A program made the translations under genes and the position numbers. Source: Actinomycetales bacterium (lineage in GTDB: Bacteria; Actinomycetota; Actinomycetes; Actinomycetales; Actinomycetaceae). From it: a DNA stretch of 10,489 bases. Each line of letters opens with the position of its first letter. The stretch's first letter is position 1. This document shows positions 1-6,104 of the stretch, piece after piece. Location of the stretch: positions 1 through 10,489 of the forward strand of contig JALHDK010000080.1 in NCBI GenBank assembly GCA_022838965.1, written 5' to 3'. Below the pieces are notes generated by a model that saw only the letters and a program-made list of their open reading frames with translations, had not been told where the DNA came from and did not search any database.

Positions 1-1
1 C

Positions 2-1528
2 CCCGTGATCATCCCGCTGCTCTCCGCGGGCGCCGCCCTCGCCCTCGGTCGCCGCCCCCGCCTGCAGCGGCTCATCGCGACCGCGGCCCTGGTGGCCTCC
101 CTCGCGGTCGCTGTCGTGCTCCTCATCGCCGTCGACGACGGCCCGATCGTCGCGAACGTCGGCGGCTGGGTGCCCCCGGTGGGAATCGTGCTCGTCATCG
201 ACCGGCTGTCCGCCCTCATGCTCGCGGTCTCGCTCGCCGTCACCCTGGCGGTACTGGTCTACTCGGCTGCGCAGGGGGTGGCGGACAAGGGCGAGGGTGC
301 GCCCGTCTCGGTCTACTACCCCACCTTCCTGGTCCTGAGCGCGGGCGTGTCCAACGCCTTCATCACCGGCGACCTGTTCAACCTCTACGTCGGCTTCGAG
401 ATCCTGCTCGCGGCGTCCTTCGTGCTGATCACGCTCGGTGGCACCCGGGACCGCATCCGGGCCGGGACCATCTACGTGGTGGTCTCCGTGCTGTCCTCCC
501 TCGTGTTCCTCACCGCGATCGCGCTGATCTACGCCGCCACCGGCACGGTCACCATGGCGCATCTCGCCCTCCGGCTCCCCGAACTCGATGCCGGCGCCCG
601 ACAGGCCCTGCACCTGCTGCTCCTGGTCGGCTTCGGGATCAAGGCGGCCATCTTCCCCCTGTCCGCGTGGCTGCCCGACTCCTACCCGACGGCCCCCGCC
701 CCGGTGACGGCGGTCTTCGCGGGCCTGCTCACCAAGGTCGGCGTGTACGCCGTCATCCGCACCGAGGTGCTCCTCTTTCCCGGGGGTGAGCTGGGGACCG
801 TCCTCCTGTGGGTCGCGCTCGTGACCATGCTCGTCGGCATCCTGGGTGCGGTGGCGCAGGATGACATCAAGCGGATGCTCTCCTTCACCCTCGTCTCCCA
901 CATCGGCTTCATGGTGTGGGGCGTGGCGATGTCCTCGACAGCAGGGCTGGCCGCCGCCATCTTCTACGTCGCGCACCACATCACCGCGCAGACGGCCCTC
1001 TTCCTCGTGGCGGGACTCATCGAGGTGAAGGGGGGCACCACCTCGCTCACCCGTCTCGGTTCCCTTCTCCGGGTCGCTCCCGTCATCGCCGTGCTGTTCT
1101 TCATCGCGGCCATGAACCTCGCCGGGATTCCGCCGATGACCGGGTTCATCGGCAAGGTGGGGCTGCTGCAGGCCGCCGCGGCGCAAGGGGGCTGGTTGTC
1201 CTGGACGCTGGTCGCGGGCGGGCTGGCCACCTCGCTGCTCACTCTCTACGCCATGACGAAGGCGTGGAACATGGCGTTCTGGCAGGAGGCCGCGCGGCCG
1301 CCCGCTCCCCGGCCGCTGCCCGCGAGCATGGTGGGGGCTGCCGGCGGCCTCGTGGCCCTGTCGCTGGTCCTCGCCGCGCTCGCAGGTCCGCTCTTCGACT
1401 ACACGGACCGTGCCGCCCGGGACCTGCGGATTCGGTCCCCGTACATCGAGGTGGTGCTGCCCGACGGCGGCGACCCCGTCACCGTCTACCATCACCCGTG
1501 GGGAGCCGGCGATGCGCGCGATCAGTGA
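2..1528 (+). CDS. mrpD: Na+/H+ antiporter subunit D (MrpD/MnhD), 5' end cut by window
   Basis: Large polytopic membrane subunit of the Mrp (Sha/Mnh) multisubunit cation/proton antiporter, related to the proton-pumping subunits NuoL/M/N of complex I. The frame is already open at the first bases. A GTG lies at position 5, but the codon before it is Pro and the reading (P-V-I-I-P-L-L) resembles the inside of the usual MrpD N-terminal helix, so the true start is probably just outside the window. Counting from that GTG, family landmarks are a membrane Glu at 132 (NLYVGFE), the Lys at 213 in GIKAAIFPLSAWLPDSYP and the Lys at 244 in LLTKVGVYA; the corresponding charged residues are implicated in proton transfer in this superfamily. 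Hydrophobic helices run almost throughout, and the C-terminal ~40 residues are soluble. The stop overlaps the mrpE start by 17 bases. Calling D rather than A rests on the motifs, the length near 510 residues and the E-F-G order that follows. Confidence 0.93.
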   Translation, partial: PVIIPLLSAGAALALGRRPRLQRLIATAALVASLAVAVVLLIAVDDGPIVANVGGWVPPVGIVLVIDRLSALMLAVSLAVTLAVLVYSAAQGVADKGEGAPVSVYYPTFLVLSAGVSNAFITGDLFNLYVGFEILLAASFVLITLGGTRDRIRAGTIYVVVSVLSSLVFLTAIALIYAATGTVTMAHLALRLPELDAGARQALHLLLLVGFGIKAAIFPLSAWLPDSYPTAPAPVTAVFAGLLTKVGVYAVIRTEVLLFPGGELGTVLLWVALVTMLVGILGAVAQDDIKRMLSFTLVSHIGFMVWGVAMSSTAGLAAAIFYVAHHITAQTALFLVAGLIEVKGGTTSLTRLGSLLRVAPVIAVLFFIAAMNLAGIPPMTGFIGKVGLLQAAAAQGGWLSWTLVAGGLATSLLTLYAMTKAWNMAFWQEAARPPAPRPLPASMVGAAGGLVALSLVLAALAGPLFDYTDRAARDLRIRSPYIEVVLPDGGDPVTVYHHPWGAGDARDQ

Positions 1529-2033
1529 CCGCCTGCCCTCCGCCGCGACCCTGGTGTGGCTCACCGCCGTCTGGGTCCTGCTCTGGGGCGACCTCAGCTG
1601 GGGCAACGTCGTCAACGGCCTGCTCCTCGGGCTGTTCGTCACGGTGCTCATGCCGTTGCCGCGCGTGCGGGGGCTCGGCGCGTTCCGGCCCCTCGCGGTG
1701 GCGGTGCTGGTGGGACGCTTCGCGATCGACGTCGTCGGTGGCGCGCTGCAGGTGAGCCGGCTCGCGCTGCGGCGGCGGCCACCACACTCCGCCGTCGTCA
1801 AGGTGCAGCTGCGCTCCCATTCGGATGCCATCCTGGCGGCCACCGGTGGGCTCTCCTCCCATGTCCTGGACATCCCCGAGGACGACCCGGAGGCGGGGAT
1901 CGCCGCGCTGCGCGGGCGGGTGCTCGCCCAGGAGGAGCGGCTGATGCGGGCGTTCTCCAGTGCCGCGGAACTCGTCGACGCTGGCTACCGGCCCGGCTGG
2001 CGGGTGGGCAGCGGAAGGGGGGTGGGATCGTGA
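1512..2033 (+). CDS. mrpE: Na+/H+ antiporter subunit E (MrpE/MnhE)
   Basis: Small subunit of the Mrp antiporter; 173 residues from the ATG at 1512, which lies inside the end of mrpD (17-base overlap) and suggests translational coupling. An ATG at 1410 in the same frame is rejected because it would overlap mrpD by about 120 bases. Three hydrophobic segments (about residues 13-30, 33-50 and 60-82) precede a cytosolic part with VVKVQLRSHSDAIL (96-109), HVLDI (117-121) and RVLAQEERLMRAF (136-148), all typical of MrpE. The conserved (S/T)L-x-PG(T/S) stretch that I expect between the RSxSD segment and the HVLD segment is absent: the two are joined by only about seven residues, with the frame intact. 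This looks like an in-frame deletion or a lineage-specific short form. The C-terminal ~25 residues are a Gly/Arg-rich extension. Confidence 0.88.
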   Translation: MRAISDRLPSAATLVWLTAVWVLLWGDLSWGNVVNGLLLGLFVTVLMPLPRVRGLGAFRPLAVAVLVGRFAIDVVGGALQVSRLALRRRPPHSAVVKVQLRSHSDAILAATGGLSSHVLDIPEDDPEAGIAALRGRVLAQEERLMRAFSSAAELVDAGYRPGWRVGSGRGVGS

Positions 2034-2416
2034 CGTGGGTGTACCTCGCCTGTCTGGGGGGCCTGACGGTGGCGGTGTTCCTCGTGGTGACGCGGATCGA
2101 GCAGGGGCCCTCGATGCTGGACCGGGTGGCGGCGATCGACATCGTCACCGCCAGCCTCATCGGCTTCGTGGCCGTGAGCAGTGCGATGACCGGCCGGGGC
2201 GACCTCATCGCCCTCCTCGCGGCGCTCGCGCTCGTGGGGTTCCTCTCCACGGTCACCATCGCGCGCTTCGCGGCGGTCGAGTCCGAACGGGAGCGCCGGA
2301 TCCTCTCCCGGGAGGAGCTGGAGGCGCTGCTCCGCGCGGAGGCCTCGCGCCGCGACCAGGACGCCCCCGTGCACGACGTCGACGGGTTGGCCGCGGGTGA
2401 AGGAGCGGAGCGGTGA
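2030..2416 (+). CDS. mrpF: Na+/H+ antiporter subunit F (MrpF/MnhF)
   Basis: Small hydrophobic subunit of the Mrp antiporter; 128 residues from the GTG at 2030, which shares a GTGA overlap with the mrpE stop. A purine-rich GGAAGGGGGG stretch lies about ten bases upstream. Three hydrophobic segments are visible (about residues 3-21, 41-58 and 62-80). The family hallmark is present as a loop GPSMLDRVAAID, in which the two Asp residues of the DRVxxxD pattern are retained. After about residue 85 there is a charged, Arg/Glu-rich tail of some 40 residues (ERERRILSREELEALL and onward), making the protein longer than the roughly 90-residue form found in Bacillus; it may be an amphipathic helix on the cytosolic side. 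The stop overlaps the mrpG start. Confidence 0.9.
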   Translation: MTWVYLACLGGLTVAVFLVVTRIEQGPSMLDRVAAIDIVTASLIGFVAVSSAMTGRGDLIALLAALALVGFLSTVTIARFAAVESERERRILSREELEALLRAEASRRDQDAPVHDVDGLAAGEGAER

Positions 2417-2793
2417 TGGGGGTGTGGCGGGAGATCGTCGTCGCCGTGTGCCTGGTGGGGGGAACGGCGTTGACGATGGCGGCGGCCCTCGCCATGCGGC
2501 GCTTCCCCGACCTGCTCTCCCGCCTGCACGCGCCCGCGAAGCCGCAGGTGCTCGGTCTGGTGCTGATGCTCACCGGGATGGCCGTGGCGCTCGGGGACCC
2601 GCGGGTGGCGTGGACCTGCGTCCTGGTGCTGTTGTTCCAGCTGATCACGGCGCCCATCGGCGCCCACATGGCGGCCCGGGCGGGTTACCGGACGGGCAAG
2701 GTCGACTCGGAGAGGTTGTACGTGGACGAGTACCGGCGTGACCTGGCCGAGTCGCACCGTGCGACCGAGCCGCCGCCGCAGGACGGCTCGTGA
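2413..2793 (+). CDS. mrpG: Na+/H+ antiporter subunit G (MrpG/MnhG)
   Basis: Last gene of the Mrp operon; 126 residues from GTG 2413, or 125 from the adjacent ATG 2416. GTG 2413 is preferred because AAGGAG at 2400-2405 lies seven bases before it and it makes the same GTGA overlap seen at the mrpE/mrpF junction. Three hydrophobic segments surround the family signature RRFPDLLSRLHAPAKPQVLG (about residues 29-48), which matches the R-x-PDxxxRLHA-xxK pattern of MnhG/PhaG, and QLITAPIGAHMAARAGY (about 76-92) matches the last helix. The final ~30 residues are hydrophilic. No further gene follows on this strand before the opposing DUF4235 gene, so the operon ends here. Confidence 0.92.
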   Translation: MMGVWREIVVAVCLVGGTALTMAAALAMRRFPDLLSRLHAPAKPQVLGLVLMLTGMAVALGDPRVAWTCVLVLLFQLITAPIGAHMAARAGYRTGKVDSERLYVDEYRRDLAESHRATEPPPQDGS

Positions 2794-2805
2794 CCACTCC
2801 GGGTG

Positions 2806-2819
2806 GGACCGGCCGGTCC
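2806..2819. other. 14-base perfect palindrome between convergent genes
   Basis: GGACCGGCCGGTCC is a perfect palindrome in the 34-base gap between the ends of mrpG and the DUF4235 gene. It could fold as a 5-base-pair stem with a GGCC loop on either strand. There is no T-run on either side, so it does not meet the definition of an intrinsic terminator. An 8-base direct repeat TCCGGGTG (2798-2805 and 2817-2824) overlaps it. Position between convergent stops is the only functional hint. Confidence 0.35.
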
Positions 2820-2827
2820 GGGTGCGG

Positions 2828-3097
2828 TCAGCCGACGTCCTTGGGCCGCGGCCCGGAGTAGAACCGCCGGGCGCCGAGCACCGCGAGCTGCCGCGCGAGA
2901 CCCAGCAGCGCACCGGACACGGCCGCGAACACCACGAGTTCCGCCACGCTCGTCCCCGGCTCGTCAGGATCCGTGGGAGCCGAGTGCCCGGTGACCGCCT
3001 TCCATCCGAGCTCCGCGACCCGCCAGGCAACGATGCCGGCAAGCCCCACCGCCACAGCACTGAGGACTTGCCAGCGGATGTCCTTCTGGTCGGTCAT
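2828..3097 (-). CDS. DUF4235 small membrane protein
   Basis: An 89-residue protein of unknown function. The ATG at 3097 is chosen because an AGGA sits about seven bases before it on the minus strand and because the longer frame (ATG at 3160) adds 21 residues without family character. The sequence begins MTDQKDIRWQVLS. A first hydrophobic segment covers about residues 11-30, a Pro/Asp-rich linker (HSAPTDPDEPGTS) covers 38-50, and a second hydrophobic segment (AELVVFAAVSGALLGLARQL) covers 52-71. A basic tail with RRFYSGPRPK ends the protein. Two helices around a polar loop, an early W and a closing YxGxxP-type tail fit the actinobacterial DUF4235 family. The gene is transcribed against both neighbours and appears to be a single-gene unit. 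No role can be stated. Confidence 0.82.
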   Translation of the reverse strand: MTDQKDIRWQVLSAVAVGLAGIVAWRVAELGWKAVTGHSAPTDPDEPGTSVAELVVFAAVSGALLGLARQLAVLGARRFYSGPRPKDVG

Positions 3098-3211
3098 GAG
3101 GTCCTCCACTCGCTGGTCGGGATGCGCGCCCAGCGGCGCCCCGCCCCCATGATGTCGCACCAGCTCCCTCCACGCAGCGCCGACCGATGGCGTGTCCGCG
3201 GCGTCGCGGGG

Positions 3212-3217
3212 TACGAT
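3212..3217 (+). promoter_or_regulatory. Candidate -10 box of the thiBPQ operon
   Basis: TACGAT fits the actinobacterial TAnnnT -10 pattern. A start site 6-7 bases downstream (about 3224) would begin the transcript only a few bases before the first pairing strand of the riboswitch, as expected for a leader whose aptamer sits at the 5' end. No good TTGACA-like -35 box is seen at a 16-18-base spacing. Confidence 0.5.
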
Positions 3218-3227
3218 CGGGGTGCAA

Positions 3228-3310
3228 CGACAGGGGAGCGCCGCAGCGGCGCTGAGAGTGCGAAAGCAGACCCTCGAACCTGATCCGGGTGATACCGGCG
3301 GAGGGAGTCG
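3228..3310 (+). promoter_or_regulatory. TPP riboswitch aptamer (THI element)
   Basis: All conserved parts of a thiamine pyrophosphate aptamer can be placed. P1: CGAC 3228-3231 with GTCG 3307-3310. P2: AGGG 3232-3235 with CCCT 3271-3274. P3: GCGCC 3238-3242 with GGCGC 3248-3252. The invariant pyrimidine-sensor segment GCTGAGA is at 3251-3257. An extra small hairpin, TGC-GAAA-GCA (3259-3268), carries a GNRA loop where the family allows an optional P3a arm. GAACCTGAT (3276-3284) opens P4, P5 is CCGG 3285-3288 with CCGG 3295-3298, and GGAGGGA (3300-3306) closes P4 (CCT 3279-3281 with AGG 3302-3304). It sits directly before thiB. TPP binding in this family represses thiamine synthesis or uptake genes. 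Confidence 0.97.
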
Positions 3311-3333
3311 GGATTTCTCTGGCGGACAGCCAC

Positions 3334-3350
3334 CCCTCCAGGAATGGAGG
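3334..3350 (+). promoter_or_regulatory. Riboswitch expression platform: SD-hiding hairpin of thiB
   Basis: CCTCCA (3335-3340), GGAA (3341-3344) and TGGAGG (3345-3350) form a perfect 6-base-pair hairpin with a GNRA-type loop. Its 3' strand contains the thiB Shine-Dalgarno GGAGG (3346-3350), four bases before the ATG at 3355. CCCTCC (3334-3339) is also perfectly complementary to GGAGGG (3300-3305), the 3' strand of aptamer helix P4. Inference: without TPP the P4 strand captures CCCTCC and frees the SD; with TPP the P4 strand is used by the aptamer and the SD hairpin forms. This implies control of translation initiation. No T-run is present, so termination control is unlikely. Confidence 0.8.
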
Positions 3351-3354
3351 AATC

Positions 3355-4398
3355 ATGCACACCATGCAACACCGGGCGGCGGTCGCCGGCCTTTCGGCCC
3401 TCCTGCTGACCAGCCTCGGCGCGTGCTCGCTGGGGAGCGGCGGCACGGGCGGCAGCGAAGGCGCCGGGACCGTCACGCTGGTCACCCACGACTCGTTCGC
3501 CCTCTCGGACGGGCTGCTGGAATCCTTCACCGAGCAGACCGGCTACGACGTCGCGGTAGTGGCCCCCGGCGACGGCGGAGCCCTCGTCAACCAGCTCATC
3601 CTCACGCGCGACGCGCCCCTCGGCGACGCCGTCTACGGCATCGACACCACCTTCGCCTCCAGGGCGGTCGCCGAGGGGGTGCTCGAGCCGTACACCTCCG
3701 CGGCGGCACCCGCCGGCTTCGACACCCTCGACGGCCACCTCACCCCCATCGACCAGGGCGATGTGTGCCTCAACGTGGACCGGGCCTGGTTCGCGGAGAA
3801 GGGCGTCCCGGAGCCGGCCACGTTCGAGGATCTCCTTGCACCGGAGTACCGCGGACTCCTCGTGGTCACCAACCCGACCACCTCGTCACCCGGGCTCGCC
3901 TTCCTGCTGGCCACCATCGCCCACTTCGGCGAGGACGGGTGGCAGGACTACTGGCGCGGCCTGCTCGCCAACGACGTGAAGATCGCCGAGGGCTGGTCCG
4001 ACGCCTACTACGTGGACTTCTCGGGCTCGGAGGGCGCCGGTCCGCGGCCGGTCGTGCTGTCCTACTCCTCGTCACCGGCCGCCGAGGTCGGCGAGGACGG
4101 CACCTCCCGCACGGCGAACGTGGAGGCCACCTGCTTCCGGCAGGTCGAGTACGCGGGTGTGCTCGCGGGCGCCGCCAACCCGGAGGGCGCCCGCGCGCTG
4201 GTCGACTTCCTGCTCAGCGACGCCGTGCAGGCCGACATCCCCGGCTCCATGTACATGTACCCGGTGACCGGTGTCGAGCTGCCGGCGGACTGGGCCACGC
4301 ACGCACCGCTCGCGGAGAGCCCCCTCGCCCTCGATCCCGCGGTGATCGCCGAGAACCGGACGGCGTGGCTGGAGCAGTGGGCGGCGCTCCTGGGATGA
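3355..4398 (+). CDS. thiB: Thiamine ABC transporter substrate-binding lipoprotein (ThiB/TbpA)
   Basis: Extracytoplasmic binding protein that delivers thiamine (and phosphate esters in the E. coli homologue) to the ThiPQ importer; 347 residues. The ATG at 3355 is chosen because GGAGG lies four bases before it; the ATG at 3364 would be too far. The N-terminus has His/Arg followed by a hydrophobic stretch (8-22) and a lipobox L-G-A-C with Cys24, so it should be a membrane-anchored lipoprotein, followed by a Gly/Ser-rich linker. Segments matching TbpA include VTHDSFALSDG near the mature N-terminus, NPTTSSPGLAFLL, AEGWSDAYY, VLSYSSSPAAE and the MYMYPVTG stretch, with an NRTAWLEQW end; Trp and Tyr in these segments line the thiamine pocket in the E. 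coli protein. The riboswitch immediately upstream supports the substrate. The stop overlaps thiP as ATGA. Confidence 0.95.
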   Translation: MHTMQHRAAVAGLSALLLTSLGACSLGSGGTGGSEGAGTVTLVTHDSFALSDGLLESFTEQTGYDVAVVAPGDGGALVNQLILTRDAPLGDAVYGIDTTFASRAVAEGVLEPYTSAAAPAGFDTLDGHLTPIDQGDVCLNVDRAWFAEKGVPEPATFEDLLAPEYRGLLVVTNPTTSSPGLAFLLATIAHFGEDGWQDYWRGLLANDVKIAEGWSDAYYVDFSGSEGAGPRPVVLSYSSSPAAEVGEDGTSRTANVEATCFRQVEYAGVLAGAANPEGARALVDFLLSDAVQADIPGSMYMYPVTGVELPADWATHAPLAESPLALDPAVIAENRTAWLEQWAALLG

Positions 4399-6104
4399 CG
4401 CTCACCCTGCGCGCGACGACGACGGCCGCCCCCCGGCCGCCGGTGGCCGTCCCGCGGCCCCGGCGGCCCCGGATGACGCGGGTCGGCCTCGCCGTCGCGG
4501 CGGCGGTCCCGCTCGTCTTCCTCGCCATCTTCTTCGCCTGGCCGGTGGCGACGCTCGTCGCCCGCGGCTTCGTCGCCGACGGCGCCCTCGACCTCTCCGG
4601 ATTCGTCGAGGTCTTCGCCCGCCCCCGGACGTGGCGCATCCTCGGCCAGACGATCGCCCAGGCCACGGTCGGCACCGTGATCGCGGTGGTCCTCGGGGTG
4701 CCGGGCGCCTACGTGTTGTACCGGCTGTCCTTCCCTGGCCGGGGGCTGGTGCGCGCGTTCGTCACCGTGCCGTTCGTGCTGCCCACCGTGGTGGTCGGGG
4801 TGGCCTTCCGCTCGCTGCTGGCGCCGGGCGGGCCGCTGGGCTTCCTGGGGCTCGACGAGTCCTTCCCCGCCATCGTTCTCGCGCTCGTCTTCTTCAACTA
4901 CTCGGTGGTGGTGCGGACCGTCGGCGGCCTGTGGGCACGCCTCGACCCGCGCGCCGAGGAGGCCGCCCGCACCCTGGGCGCCTCACCCGCACGCGCGTTC
5001 GCCACGGTGACGCTCCCCGCCCTCGCGCCCGCGATCGCGTCGGCTGCCTCGGTGGTGTTCCTCTTCTGCGCGACGGCGTTCGGCATCGTCCTCATCCTCG
5101 GTGGCCTCCGGTTCGGGACGATCGAGACGGAGATCTGGGTGCAGACCACCCAGTTCCTCGACCTGCGCGCCGCCGCCGTCCTGTCCGTCGTGCAGCTCGC
5201 CGTCGTGGCCGCGGCGCTCGCCGTCGCCGGGCGCACCCGGGCCGCCCGTGAGCGCGCGCTCCAGCTGCGGACGGCGTTCGCCCGGCCGCTCGACCCGCGC
5301 CGCGACGGCGTCGCGACGGCGGTGACCGCCGCCGTCGTCCTCGGGCTGCTACTGCTGCCGCTCGCCAACCTCGCGGTGCGCTCCTTCCGCACCCCCACCG
5401 GCTGGGGCACCGACAACTACCGCAACCTCGCCTCCCCGACCTCCGCCCTCTCGGTGACGGTGTGGGAGGCCATGGGCAACTCCCTCCGGGTGGCGGTGGA
5501 CGCCACCGTGCTCGCGGTGACGCTCGGTGTCATGGTGGCCGCCGTGCTGGCGTACCGGCCGCGGTCCGCGGGCGGCAGGAGCGTCCTGGCGTTGCTGGAC
5601 GGGGTGTTCATGCTGCCGCTCGGGGTGTCGGCGGTGACGGTGGGGTTCGGTTTCCTCATCACCCTGAACCGGCCGCCCCTCGACCTGCGCTCCTCGCTCG
5701 TGCTCATCCCGATCGCCCAGGCCATCGTGGCGCTCCCCCTGGTGGTGCGGACCGTGCTGCCGGTGCTGCGCGCCATCGACCCGCGCCAGCGGGAGGCCGC
5801 CGCCACCCTCGGGGCGGGCCCGGCCCGCATCTTCGCCACCGTGGACGGGCCCTACCTGGTGCGGGCGCTGGGGCTCGCGGTCGGGTTCGCCTTCGCGATC
5901 TCGCTGGGCGAGTTCGGGGCGACGGCGTTCCTGGCCCGTCCTGACCGGCCCACCCTGCCGGTCGTCATCTTCCGGCTCATCGGCCGCCCGGGGGCGGAGA
6001 ACTTCGGCATGGCCCTGGCCGCCTGCGTCGTCCTCGCCCTGGTGACCGCGCTGGCCATGGCGGTCGCGGAGCGGCTCCGCGTCGACAGGTCGGGGGAGTG
6101 GTGA
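4395..6104 (+). CDS. thiP: Thiamine ABC transporter permease, two fused membrane domains (ThiP)
   Basis: Membrane channel of the thiamine importer; 569 residues from ATG 4395, which overlaps the thiB stop as ATGA. The frame stays open far upstream, but that stretch is out-of-frame thiB sequence. A Pro/Arg-rich cytosolic N-terminus (1-30) precedes two homologous permease halves, as in E. coli ThiP and related ferric-iron permeases. Each half has a coupling loop of the EAA type that docks on the ATPase: EEAARTLGASPARAF at about 188-202 and REAAATLGAGPARIF at about 467-481. Around a dozen hydrophobic helices are visible; the linker between the halves (about 279-305) is rich in Arg. An alternative start is Met27 (position 4473). 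Fused FbpB-type iron permeases look similar, but the TPP riboswitch and TbpA-like partner favour thiamine. Confidence 0.94.
   Translation: MTLTLRATTTAAPRPPVAVPRPRRPRMTRVGLAVAAAVPLVFLAIFFAWPVATLVARGFVADGALDLSGFVEVFARPRTWRILGQTIAQATVGTVIAVVLGVPGAYVLYRLSFPGRGLVRAFVTVPFVLPTVVVGVAFRSLLAPGGPLGFLGLDESFPAIVLALVFFNYSVVVRTVGGLWARLDPRAEEAARTLGASPARAFATVTLPALAPAIASAASVVFLFCATAFGIVLILGGLRFGTIETEIWVQTTQFLDLRAAAVLSVVQLAVVAAALAVAGRTRAARERALQLRTAFARPLDPRRDGVATAVTAAVVLGLLLLPLANLAVRSFRTPTGWGTDNYRNLASPTSALSVTVWEAMGNSLRVAVDATVLAVTLGVMVAAVLAYRPRSAGGRSVLALLDGVFMLPLGVSAVTVGFGFLITLNRPPLDLRSSLVLIPIAQAIVALPLVVRTVLPVLRAIDPRQREAAATLGAGPARIFATVDGPYLVRALGLAVGFAFAISLGEFGATAFLARPDRPTLPVVIFRLIGRPGAENFGMALAACVVLALVTALAMAVAERLRVDRSGEW

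Noticed and set aside
2806..2819. Palindrome after mrpG as an intrinsic terminator
   Set aside because: The stem is only five base pairs once a loop is allowed and no T-run follows on either strand; kept only as an unexplained palindrome.
1798..3060. A 420-codon minus-strand frame across mrpE, mrpF and mrpG
   Set aside because: Runs through three well-supported genes and reads as Arg/Ser/Pro-rich sequence without hydrophobic segments or motifs.
3192..4394. A 970-codon open frame that runs from before thiB into thiP without a stop
   Set aside because: The upstream part lies in the wrong frame of thiB and reads as Arg/Gly/His-rich nonsense; the permease character begins only at ATG 4395, where an ATGA overlap marks the real start.
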